From Prunella strophiata (taxonomy: Eukaryota; Chordata; Aves; Passeriformes; Prunellidae): 64,000 nucleotides of DNA. The notes under the pieces were generated by a model. The model did not search any database and was not told where the DNA came from. It saw nothing but the letters and a program-made list of their open reading frames with translations. The position numbers were made by a program, and so were the translations under genes. Positions within the stretch are counted from its first letter, which is position 1, and the number at the start of each line of letters is the position of its first letter. The stretch lies in NCBI GenBank assembly GCA_036583965.1, contig JAZBQD010000027.1, forward strand, positions 29,767,001 to 29,831,000, given 5' to 3'. Shown here piece after piece: positions 43,899 to 56,178 of this stretch.

Positions 43899-46800
43899 CT
43901 AATAATTAAAAAAAAAATAAAATTATTGTGATGCTGTTCACAGTATGTTAATAGGTATAATATAAATTTATTGTGGAATAATATAATACTTAAAATTAGA
44001 CTACTGTATTATACTCTGATTTCACTGGTATAAGGAATCTTATGATTTTTAGGTTGGTGTTTAAAAATCCTATGATTTAACAGCAGTGGCTGTTATCTGT
44101 GCATATAGGTAACAAATGAAGAGGTTCACCCCAGAGCTTTGACTCCCCCTGTTTTTCATATTCCAGAGTCTGCTTCCTCTACCTCCCTAATTTGTGCCCT
44201 TGGTTCTCCCTCATACAGGTATTTTCCTTACCCAGAGTGTCACAAAGGTCATGTGAAGATACAGATTACCTGAAGACTGACTCCCCAAAAGCTGCACACC
44301 AAGTGTATGCTCTCCACATAAAAACATAATTTAGCAATCACTTATGTTAGGGGTTTTTGTTCTGCTTTCTGTCTATAGGTGGTGAAGTCAAAAGTGATAC
44401 TAAACCACAATCAGATCCTTCTCACCTAATTTCCCTGAAATCACCTGCAACAGTTAAAATTAACCACACCGTTTTAAAATATAAACATCAGTAATATAAA
44501 CATAAATATAAAATTATAAAATATAAACAATGAAACTATAAGTATTACAGCAACCAAGAACAAGTTTTCCCATCTCTGCACAAGAAAAAAAAAATAAATC
44601 TAGAAACAAAGAGAAAGGGCAAAATAATGTTCAGCCTATACATTACAGGTTCATATAAAAATACAGAGCTGAAACATTCCAAGCATGCCAGCATGGACAC
44701 CTATTATAGGTATCCACCAAATAAAGCCAGCATGACCTACATTAACTCAGAATGTCTTCCCTCATTCCTTAGAGAATAAAGAGCTGAATCTTAGACCTTT
44801 TTGTATTTTCAATGCATCTATTTTTATATTTTCTGTGTCAAAAAAGGGAAGATATATTTTCAGACTTTATAAAGAGCATGCACTTCTACACATGGTCTAC
44901 TTCCATTCCAGTTTCCTGAAAAATCCTGCTCTGGCTGAGTGCTGGGATATATTGTGCTTAGGAATCAGAGCTCAGGTGAGTCACAAACAGCACAGGGGGA
45001 AAATCTGTGACTGTCACCTCTGGGAGGCTGGAAAGTGCCCAAGGAGGAACAGCTCAAGCCACATCTGCTGTGAGCAGGAACAAGAAGAGGTTAAGCTTCA
45101 CCCTGCCCTTCCCAGCAGCACCAAGGAGCAGAACTGCACCACTCTTGCTTCTCTTCCAACTCCAACCACCCAATGATTCAAGAATGCTGACTTAGGTCTA
45201 GCTAGAGGGAACCAGAAAAACAGCACATGAAAGAACAAAGACATGCATGTTCCCCAGCCATTCTGAACAGGTGTTACTTATGATGTTAGCAGGAACAGAA
45301 AGTTTAGCAATTTCAAACCAAAAAAGCAAGTGGGGGAACTAGACAACTTTCAATACTGTAGTATTTTCTATAATTTCTGAAACTACAGTCAACATACCCT
45401 TTCAAAGACTTGGCTTAGCATAACTTACATGCAGCTCCTCAAAAAGCTTTTCCCTCTCCCTAACCAAGCCACAGTGTTACCCATCAACCCAGTGAGGGTA
45501 TTACATGTAGGAATCCCAGAAAAAAGAATTCAAGTTCTTTAGATAAGTGACTTGTACAGCATAAAAACTCATTAGAAGCCACCTTATAAAAATGCCTCTA
45601 AACAACAGCTGGAATACTCAGAGAGTGGCTACCAATTTGGATGAGCAGTTTCACACACTCTGACACCTTTCATATCTCCAGACCAACCACAAACAGGAAT
45701 ATTTTCCTGACAACTGATGTAAGTTGAGTTCCACCCAGCCCACATAATGGACTCACTGCAGCAATAGGTTTTGTTTCAATTTTTTTAAAGCATCCTTGCT
45801 TTTCTTGGCAAGAGAAAGACAAGGCTTTACCACACAAGATTTTAAGTATGTTACAAGAAGTTTATTAACTCCATGCATTTTTTAACAAATGTTGTAAAAA
45901 CATTGCTGAAGAGCTTGTTTGCAATAAACAGCAAATCTAGCTCAAAATACTGATTTCAAAGTAAATCCTCTATATAAAAGTGAAGGTCAGCAATTACCCA
46001 ACTCTTTGAAGGGAATGAAAGACCATCAGTTATAGTCCCCAAATACAGTGTATCCTGAAGAATCATTATCTTTGCAGTGACATCAGCACTGGAGAGAACA
46101 GTACAGGTGACTGTCAGCCACATTAGGAGCAAAGGTCCAGCTATCAGAGACCCCTCTTCCTCCCACTGCACACCTTGACAGTTTTCTGTGTTTTAGTCTA
46201 TTTAAACTTAATTTTTGAGCTTACTTATGTGAGAGAAACACAGAAACTCCAGTGTAAGATGGTTCTACTTTATTTATCATCAGTCAAATGCAGATTGCTA
46301 ACATTAGTTTATCAGCAGTTCTTCTTTCTGCAATGAAGTAAGAACCAACAGGCACCATGTGAACTACGAAATGTTTTCTGTAGCAGTACTTCAATAATAA
46401 AAGGAGGAAAAATGTACCATTAGTAAAGCCAAAGAAAAGTAGGATCGTGCAAATACAGAAGCATACTGACAGACTAAATACTTATTTTTGCCCCACGTGG
46501 GTAGAAGGAGTTTAAGAGAATGTCTACTTCCTAAATATTAACCTGAAAGTAAATATTACAAACATTAGATGAGTGTGAGGAGATGAGTGTGAACCTGATC
46601 TGTTCAGGTCAGATAAAAGCAACTGCAAGAAAGTGTATGGTATGCTGTGAAATTGAGTTACAAGGCCTTTAATGTGTTTAAGAGTGTACTCCAAGTTTGC
46701 CTTTAAAAGCAGCTTAAAGTGCACGCCTTTTTCTATACACAACTACTTTAACTGGATAAATTAGCAGCCCAGAACCCCTAATTCCAGTTCTTCATTACAG

Positions 46801-49219
46801 ACTATTCCAACCCACTGTCAGTGTTCCCCTATCCCACTGCAGCACAAACAAAGCCACTTTAGCTTCAGTTTGCTTTATTGCTTCAGTATTGCTTCAGAAT
46901 TCCTTCAGTCTGGCAGTAAAACACAAACACAAGCAGATCAGGCATTTGGGAAAAGCTTTACACACCATATTTTATGATCAGTCTTTGACCAAAAATAGGT
47001 TTTAATGGCTGAGACAAACTAAACACCAAAAATCATGACCAAGTAATTTCTTCAAACTAAACAACTTCAACTCTGACATGAACTTTACTCAAGAGTATAG
47101 CTGTGATTCTCATGAAGATTATTGAGAGTTATACCACCTTAAGTAGTAAGCTACCTAAAGAGAAAAATTTCCTATTTTTTCATGATAAAGACATATGATC
47201 TAATATTACATCTAAGTGCTTTTGAGGAAAAGCAGTAAAAATAATAAAAATTTCTCTAAAAGAATCATGCATTAAGGTTATTTGAGGCAGAGAAAAACAT
47301 CTGAAGAAGCTTTTTTTATTCTTTAGTAACAAGAAGAGAGACACACACACATTCTGGACTTTCCAGCCACCAGCAGTCAGTGGACGGTCACCCTCATTTC
47401 CCTTGTGTCATTGGCTCTAGTCCTCTTTTTTACTCATTACCAAATTAGGCACTTCAAACCTCCCTTTCACTACACATGTAAAGAAAAAATGACAGCTGAC
47501 ATACTAGACATGAACAAAAGCTAGGAACAGACTCCTACTACTAAACTCAAGTATCTCATTTTTTAAATTGTCCTTTTTGATGAAAAGTTTAAAGTTAAGA
47601 ATGTAAGAACTTATTTCTGACTGCTTTAGTCAGAACATGCAGACAGTTGTTCAGTCCACAATCACATCAGGTTTACTCCCTGATGACCTCAACAGCTGAA
47701 TGCTGGCTCAGAATCCTGAGCAATGAGCTTTAGCATTTGCTTTACCAGTTTAAAGTTTCTGGGAGGGAGCAACCAGCAGTGAGGAGCTGACAGTCAGGGA
47801 CAGGAAAGAACAAATCCAAAGCACTTCAGCTCCCTCAGCTCCAAGGCCAGTTCCTTAGCTTGAGCTGCTGGTAGAGTTTAGCTCCAAATGAAAAATACTC
47901 TCTGCTCTGCCAATGCTGATCCAAGGATTGCAACCTCAGGTCAGATGATACCTTCAAAGTCCTCAGAGCCAGGAGTCAGAGTGGCTCCTCCAACAATGCC
48001 CTTCCAAAAGATGACAACAAATTCTGCTGCCAAAGTTCTCTTCACAGCAGGAAACACTGGGAAGTGTGTACTGCTACTGCAAGGAACTCACTGCTACAAA
48101 AAAAGGTACCTTGAACAGTCATGCTTGTTCCTATAGAGAAGGTATCTTCCCCCCATCCTTTGGTGAATAATATCACACACACATAAAAAAATTAGGAACA
48201 AATACACAGGAGGATTTTTTTCTAAACTCAGTGAAAGAAAGCCTACTATGATAAAAGAATTAATTTTTTAAAAAATAAGAGTTTCAGAAAAGATTTTCTG
48301 ACAAACAGATTTTAAGACCAAAGAACTTTTGAGATACAAAGAAATTATTCAGACATAGTTTTGAGAGAGTGAGTGTGCGAAGGTGTGACATGGTGTGTGG
48401 ATCTTGCTCCAAAATATATTTTAAGCCATAGGGACAACACAAGGACTGCAGAAAAACTGTTGCTTTTCTCTGTGAGCTTTATTATGTAGTTTGGTCAAGC
48501 CAGCCTCTCTGATGTACATCAGCTCCCAATGTTTTATACACAGTCCTGGACAAAAGGTAACCAAGCCATACTACCTGGACTGTTTTGGGTCCAGTGATCA
48601 GAACTTACCTTCACATATGTTCAGTACTAAGCTGTGGAAGGCTCAAAGCCAGCAGCTTCCCCACTTCATTCCAGAGAGGCATCCCAAGGTCACTGCAGCT
48701 GCCTTTGCAAAGCAGCCCAAGTGATTAAAGAGCTACAGAAGGTGAAGAACAACAATTCTAGAAAAGCCAGGGGGATTCAGCACTGAATCAGAGCAAGGGA
48801 CACAGGATAGAAACACTCCTGATTCCTTCCCTCCACAACTCTTCCATGTATTCACACAGAATCCAGACTTGCAAAAACACATCACATGCACAATACAAAT
48901 CCCTAGGCAGCAATGTACATCCATGGGATTGCTGAGCAGAGCACCACAGGCCAAGGCACTGCTGGCAACACACTCATCATCACAGGAGAAAGAATCTAAG
49001 GTTCTGGAAAGACACTGACTTTCCAGAAGGAAACTGCTTTGCAGACCTGATAGATTCAAAAACTTCCTACTGCAAACTGGCCTCCAAAAGTAAACATAAG
49101 TTTTACAATTATCAGTCATCTGAAGCAGGTATCAGACTTTTTTGTATTTACTTCCAGTTTGTATTCAATAAATATTTCAAAGTTACTGCCCTAGGTCACC
49201 TGTTGGTTTGTGGAAAGTA

Positions 49220-49259
49220 TTATAATACATGGAATGTATTAATACATTCAGTATTATAA
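49220..49259. repeat. 40-bp AT-rich palindrome
   Basis: A perfect 18-bp palindrome GAATGTATTAATACATTC (49232-49249) is nested inside 9-bp outer arms TTATAATAC (49220-49228) and GTATTATAA (49251-49259). Only three and one unpaired bases separate inner and outer arms. Confidence 0.95.
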
Positions 49260-50482
49260 GCATCTAAAAAGTTAGAAAATGTGGAGCTATGAAAAGACAG
49301 CAATTAAGGTAGATAAAGGTTGACCTACTTTCAGTAAGCAACAAGAAACATGTTTTGAAAGGAAGTTTCTTACCTGCTTGAAAGAAGACAACCAAGAACA
49401 GGCTAATTCATCTTTTTTTTAGCAGAGAAACAAAATCATCCTGTATTAGAGACAGGCTTGTATTAAAGGTAGGCTTAAAGGCCATACAGTTTGCCTGACA
49501 ATCTCAAACTGCAAAAAAAACCCCCCAAAACTGGGAAATAAGTTATACCTATTTTCAGAACTATGGTTCCTCAAGAGAATCTCTGGGACCTTTGTGAAGA
49601 GGAAGGTCCAGTAGAGCTATGCAGAAATCTGTTCTCTGCTAACTGAAGTCTGAAGTAGAAATATACACCAAAAGGCATGGTTGATTCCCTTTTCTGAGCT
49701 ACAGGATACAGTGCCTGACAGCAAAGTGAGCATTAAACCAATGAGCCTTGCAATCACTCCATGACTCAGATTTCCAGATTACTGAAGTGGTGTGGTGACT
49801 CTAACTTGCCCCTCAGGGAACAGGACATGGACAGTGCCACACACACAAACACATAACAGAAATGCATCAAAACTCTGTGTCACCCTGGCTCCCACCCCAT
49901 GAGCTCCCTACCTTTAATGGGGGACACCTTCCCCAGAAAGCCACAAGTGCTGCAAACACACAAAGCTTCACCTTTTCAATGCTTCTTCACTGAAAGACTA
50001 AACAACCTGATAAAATTCTGTATGATTCTCTATGTTGAGGCAGTACAGCTCACCAGCTGCTCCAAAACCCTCCTCTCTACTGACTGAGTGACATTTGCAG
50101 AAGAAAATTCTAGAGGTCATAAAATCAGTTTGTTTAAGTCTCACTGACCACAACAGCACTACAATTTCAGCTTTAATCTCAGCTTCTCTCTGTGTAGTCT
50201 TTTTATGAGAAACTGTCTCTGTGCTCACACTAAAAACTGTAGTATTACCCATAAATTGTTTCCCAGTCTTATCTCTGGCAGTGAAACACTATGTAAAGCA
50301 CATAATGGAAAAAACAAACAACCATTTATTTGGCTTACTGATATGATTTCCCAGGAATAAAATCAACTTAATAAGCAACAGAGCTGTATCACTGTATTTT
50401 AAACACACACATATATGTACATAAAAAATCCTTCTTATTTCCAGGAAAGCACTGTTAAGAACAAAAATCTTTCCAGATTAAA

Positions 50483-50530
50483 AAAAAAACCAAAAAAAAA
50501 AAAACAAAAACCAAAAACACCACAACAAAA
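50483..50530. repeat. A-rich simple sequence
   Basis: A-runs interrupted by CC or C (aaaaccaaaa type), low complexity. Confidence 0.85.
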
Positions 50531-53316
50531 CAGACGCACAAAAAATAATGCAAAAAAAATTACACAACTAGAAAGTAACCACTGAGTTATTTTGGCAACA
50601 CTGTCTCCTCTGAGAAAGCAAACCCCCCCTATGTAGCCAACAGCAAATAATTAGTCTGTTCATGATGGCAAACTGTTTGGAATTGTTGTACCGGGTGCCT
50701 AGATACAGAGGTTTTTCCAGATTCTTTTTGCACTTCAATCTCATAGCCAAAGAATAGCAATTTAAGGAAAACAGAATCAAAAGAGAGCTACACAAAAAAA
50801 GAAAATGTCTGTTCTTCTTCAAAAACATTTTACACCTGCATCTCCTCAAATGCATGATAAGCAGCACTTGTCAAACACACCTCAGTGTGAATACTGAGAC
50901 ATTTACTGGAAAGGAGAGAACCAGCTTTCCTGACTTGATCTCTGTGTTACACATAACCCACTGAACCACTTAAATATTACACAGTCACAGTATGGAGTTG
51001 CTTGATGGAAAAAATACTGCTTTTATTTAGCTTAAAACCACAGAGGTGAAGAACCATTCCCAGAGGAATGGTGGGCATATGGCTGGTACTGAGCTGGAGT
51101 ATGACTCAAGCAAGGCAAACTGAAAAAACAAACAAACCACTGATCCCAAGCCCTAAAATGCACCTACTGGGTGGCAGAAGCACCATGAACAGTGGATGAA
51201 ATGCCAGGTAAGTGAAAGTATGTCAGCAAAGCTGCTGGCTACAAAGGCAGCCTCCCAGCAAACTGGAGGCTTCCTTCTGTTTACTTGTACAATTTGAGCA
51301 AGCAGGAGTCATGGATGACAAGCTACACCTTAGACAAAACAAAGTTAAAAACAAGGTTGGTGGGATTCTTTTGAACAATTATTTAAATAAATTTTCAGGC
51401 CTAAGATTTTCCACACACAGAAGAGAGACAACAGTAGAACAGAGCACACTTGCCTCTTCCTGCCACAGACTGATTCATGTTGTTTCAAAGTACAGTTGAT
51501 GTTAGCCCATCCAATTAGTGTTTAACCAGCCTAAGGAAATCTAGTTTTTTCTCAGCCACTTAGGAGAAACTTTTCTCCTCTCTATTTATTCCCTTCCAAA
51601 GAGTGTAACAGGCAAGTGTTCTGCTACTCTACAGGGATGTTACTCATCTTTATGTGTATCTTATTAAAAACAAAAATAAACCAACGAACCACACTTTATA
51701 CATCAAATTCCAGCAAACAGGTTTACTCATTTAAGCAGTAGCTCATTCTGCCTCAAGGATAAAGCAACTCTAGTACACTTTCACACTGTTTCCCTGACAC
51801 TAAATGAAAACTAACACTTTAATTTCCACAGCCAGTAATTGATTTTTTAACTTTGGAAAATATAAAGCAGCAAGTAAGAGTATGCAATTTATCAGAGCTG
51901 GTATTTGGCAAACCCAAGTTGCTTTTTTTGTCATTCCTACATGATGCTTGCAGGCAGCATCCAAAGAGAAACCAATCACCAGCCAAGCTACCAAACTGTA
52001 TCACCACTCAAAAATATAATGACCTATATTCCAGATGAAAGCATAAGCATAATGCAATCCTTGTTTTAAGGAGATTATTTAATGGTTTATTTCCTAGCTG
52101 TAGAAATAACAGTGTTGGTCTAATGCAGTCAATGGAACAATCTCTGTCCATTAAATAAATTGAGTATTTCAACCAGGAATTTTCTCCACATGCTGCTATG
52201 TCCAGAAATAATTACATGATGTAGAGCAGAAGAGCCCATATGGAAGAGCAGTATGAGACAAGGCAGCAGTGATCCCAGGTGCCAGTCCTCTTCTGTGCCA
52301 AACAAGTGCCTTATCCTGTGTCACCATGCCACTGAAACCCACCAGAAATCCTGATTCCCTGCCCTGCACCGACTGCCTTCAGGTTAGTAAAATCTTTGTT
52401 CCTCCAAGGCAGAATTGGAAGTTATGACAATTATTACCTTGAGGTTTGCAACATGCATTCTGGGAATAAATAATGGTAAAAAATCTTGCAAAAATACAGC
52501 AGAAGTCATTCATTTTCTTGATGCAATTTTCTTGTCTCATATTAGCCAACAATCATGAACAAAACCAGCACCTACCTGATGAGGCTGGCTGTCCAGAGCA
52601 GATTGAATGTTAAGTGTTTCATCATATTTCAGGTTTGAGAAATTCACTTGATTGCATAAAGTAAGACATGAGAAGCCAAAAATCTGTGTTTACTATGCCC
52701 TTCTCTCTTAATCAGAGTCTCTCTCTCAAAGTTTCAGAGAGCTTCCCAAATGTTACCACACTGTACCATCAGTTTCCACATAAATGATGCATGGTGTTCA
52801 TTAAATGTAGATATGAAAACTTACTATCTATGTTTACATACTGAATACTTCCACAAAATGCTTTTACTTAAGGAAACAAACAAAGTTACAGGCAGCTAAT
52901 CTTAAAGTAAAAATTCACAGAAAGGTGAAGGAGGACAAAAGGCCATGCTTTGTGAAGTGGTTCTATAAACCTATCTTTTCCACCTTGTTTTCAGCATCCT
53001 GTCCCTGCCTCCTTTAAGTGAGAGTGTTAAGTTATGGACAAGCTACAGAAAGGCCAAACACACAGTTAAGAGATTGCCACTACCAAAGGCAGAGTGTCCT
53101 GCCAGCCTCAGAGGCAGAGAGGGCAGTGCTGCCCTGCCAGGAACAAACCCATGGAATGAATAAAGCATTTTCAATGCAAGGAACCCAAACCTGTCACAGC
53201 ACAAGTCATAGTTGGGATGGCCATGTTACACAGATTATCACCATACAATTTCAGAAAGCAGCAGCCCATACAGACTAACACCACACTTTAATTTTTATAC
53301 TTGTAGATGAAAGTAT

Positions 53317-53354
53317 AAAAAGTATACTTTTGTAGAGACAAAAGTATACTTTTT
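53317..53354. repeat. Perfect 17-bp inverted repeat with 4-nt loop
   Basis: AAAAAGTATACTTTTGT (53317-53333), loop AGAG, then its exact reverse complement (53338-53354). Each arm also contains the palindrome AAAAGTATACTTTT. It lies just left of the unusual AT-rich block beginning near 53.4 kb. Confidence 0.97.
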
Positions 53355-53359
53355 GCCCT

Positions 53360-53900
53360 AAGTGATTAATCAGGAAGGACCTATATGATCCCCCTATGGT
53401 TGGGGGTCTGTGCACAAATTATGGATGGGATGGGATTGTTGAGGAACAGGCTTTAAGCTGTTTATTTTTTAGTATTAGTTTTATTATATGGTTATGACAA
53501 TGGGAAGATGTTAGTAGTTTACATTTTTGCTAGCAGACAAAGAACTTAATGTTATAACTTACTTTGGAAGTTTTTTGACTAATAACATAAAGTAAAAGCA
53601 TATTGACAGTAGTTCCAATTATTATAAGTACACATATATTTGTTAAAACAATGTTTGCTTATTTTGAATATAACACTTGTTTGTAAACATTAAAACACAA
53701 CATACAGAGTTTTATTATTAAGTTTAGAATTCCTTAATATCTAGTTAGATATACTTTTCTGTAGTTTAGGGAGTTATTTTAGACAAGTGTTAATATATAG
53801 ACTATTGTTTTATTTGTTTTTATTTTTTTACATAATTTTTTGTTGACAAATCTTAGGGCTGCTGCTTAGCTCTAACCACAGTTCTGCTGACTCTGAGGCT
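53360..53900. other. AT-rich block, possible diverged LTR
   Basis: This block changes character. The plus strand, elsewhere A-rich, becomes T-rich with long TTTTATT-type words, after a boundary segment containing GATCCCCCTATGGTTGGGGG. It is followed by a GC-richer stretch (53.9-54.15 kb) rich in TGCCCCTG and CCCTGTG. The layout (AT-rich then GC-richer) and sharp edges suggest an inserted element such as an LTR, but I do not recognise the family and see no clear TG...CA termini. Confidence 0.35.
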
Positions 53901-55968
53901 TGCTTTTTGCAGCTTTCCCAAAACCCTCTGATTTTAAGGAGTCCCACATCACTTCAGAAGGCTGCAAGCACCTGCCCTTACTCTTTAGCCCAACCTTTTA
54001 CACCCCTCATGTCCATGCAGTGCCCCTGTGTGCCCTCTGTTCCCTGTGGGGGTTGCTCAGTGCCCCTGGACACCCCATGGCTCATTGCTGTCACTGCTGC
54101 TCACAGCTGCACCCACTGGGGATGAGGCTCAGCCCAGCCCCACTCCCAATCACCACACACTGTGTGCCTACACAAACCTAAATATCAAGTGTGACCTAGA
54201 AGAGCACCAGCACCCCACCTCTCAGAGGTGTCAGAGACAACTCTGTCCAAAGTCACCAGTGAGGTGTTGAGAAGCCCCAGCAAAAGCAATGATAACAAAC
54301 TGCACAACTGCACTGTGCAAATGTAGAATTGCTGTGGCACCTCACATGAATTTCCTGGGAAATGTACACAATAACTCACCTGGCTCTTTCCATACTCCCC
54401 AGTGAGACCCCTGGAGCTCAACCACTGCCAGAAACAACAAAAAACAGAATCACAAAGGCCAGAGAGAGAAACTGGGAGAGACTGCTGGAACAAGGATCAC
54501 CTTGAATTCATCTTATTATATCCTTTGATTTCTCTGGCTACTATCAACAGCTCGATTCTAAACCACACTTCAGCCTGACCCCTTTATGTTCAGTCTGACT
54601 TACTGATGTCTCAATATGATGAAAGAAAAGAAGAATCAGAAAGGAGAAGCTCTAAGGGTCAAAAGCAAATTATCACTCCAAACAACTATGGATAACTTCC
54701 AACTTCACATTACTGTTTTGAAACTTGACAAAATATTTTCTTGGACTTTTTGATCAACTCATTTCCCCTCTCCCCTCACAGTTTTTATACACACCTAATA
54801 GGAATAAACAGCAAGATTTAACCTTCAAAACAATGTAAAAATCAGTTGCTGACTTCCATTCCTTACTGGTTTCCTCAGAATTGTTTAACAGTTATGTCCA
54901 AGAATAATTCTAGTTATCAGTTCCTGACTTCTTGCGAGTTTAAACTGCCAACACTAATTTTTAACAATTAGGATCAAGTATGGCAGAGTTAAAAACACCT
55001 CTTATGAGTGCAGCTCTATGAGCAAACACAAACTGTCTACATAAACAGAAGGGACCAATGTCACCAGACTGCCTGACCCAAGCTCCAGCTGATGTTCTAC
55101 TCCAAAAACAACTGCTGGCACACACAAAACGTTCTCATTCAACTCCACTGCTGTTCTGCACTCCTGTGCTCACAAACACTTAAGTTCAAGCAGAAGTACA
55201 GAAAAGCTACCCAGATTTCAGTGGTATCTGGAAAATGAAGGAGGTGGAAAATGGCCTTTAAAAAAGCTGCAAATCTTCCTGCCTTCTCTTCTTCACTTCA
55301 CTACTAAGCACCAAAGTGAGCACAGCAATGCACAGAACACAGACCAAACTCAGCAGCCAGCACTGAGGGCAGCCATGCAGCGCTGCCACCAAGCAGTTAT
55401 TTGAGAGTTCTCTTCAAAATAACAGGAAATAATGAAAGTATACACCAGTGGAACAAACTAAAATGAAGGGTTTACAGAATGAAAAAAAAAAAAATTCCAT
55501 TTCCTGCCACATGGTATTTCAGGTTAGTCAGTCTTAATCATATAATCTAGTATTTGTTTCTCAGTAACAGCTAATTTAAAAAACCAAGGTTCTAAGGAAA
55601 AAAAATACCAGCTTGCATGCAGTCAAACTCCTAATAAAGGGAAATACATCAATATCTTATTTAAATACCAAGAAAAAAATATTATTTTCCAAATTATTTT
55701 CAAATTTTAGCCAGCTTTTAAATTTCTCCACTGACTTCTAAATTAAAAGTCTGGACCTTGTATTTTGTATCTAAATACACACCAGGAGAGACAAAGCACT
55801 AGATTAAGAATATTTGCATTTTATTTTCACACTGATTTGCTTGCAGAGGCCTGAGCACTGAAAAGGCACAGCACAGCCTTTGCCCTTAATTAAAATCTTG
55901 GGACAAGAATAAAGAGTTAGAAAACAAAGAGAAAAATAACACATACATACTTTTTAAATTGCAATGTA

Positions 55969-56007
55969 TTTGTTAAAAATACAAATATGTATTTGTATTT
56001 TTACAAA
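55969..56007. repeat. 18-bp inverted repeat with 2-nt loop and one bulge
   Basis: The left arm TTTGT(T)AAAAATACAAATA (55969-55987, bulged T at 55974) pairs fully with TATTTGTATTTTTACAAA (55990-56007). Confidence 0.95.
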
Positions 56008-56102
56008 TTTGTGTACTGCAGTAGATCTGTGGATCTCAGCAAAATCATTTTGTCTAATTTCAAAAAAACACAGTAATATTTTGCATAGGCAATAGAAGTA
56101 CA

Positions 56103-56178
56103 AATTACTGTAGCACAAACTGTCTTACTGAAAGTAAGATTAAAAGACTAAAATTACTAAAGTACAAACTGTCTTACT
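56103..56178. repeat. Short duplication, 49-bp period
   Basis: AATTACTGTAGCACAAACTG followed by TCTTACT at 56103 recurs from 56152 with two or three changes. Confidence 0.85.

Noticed and set aside
45120..45180. CR1-like tail (cttccaactccaaccaccca)
   Set aside because: Similarity is limited to a few words and no ATTCTATGA end is present. Too weak to list as an element.
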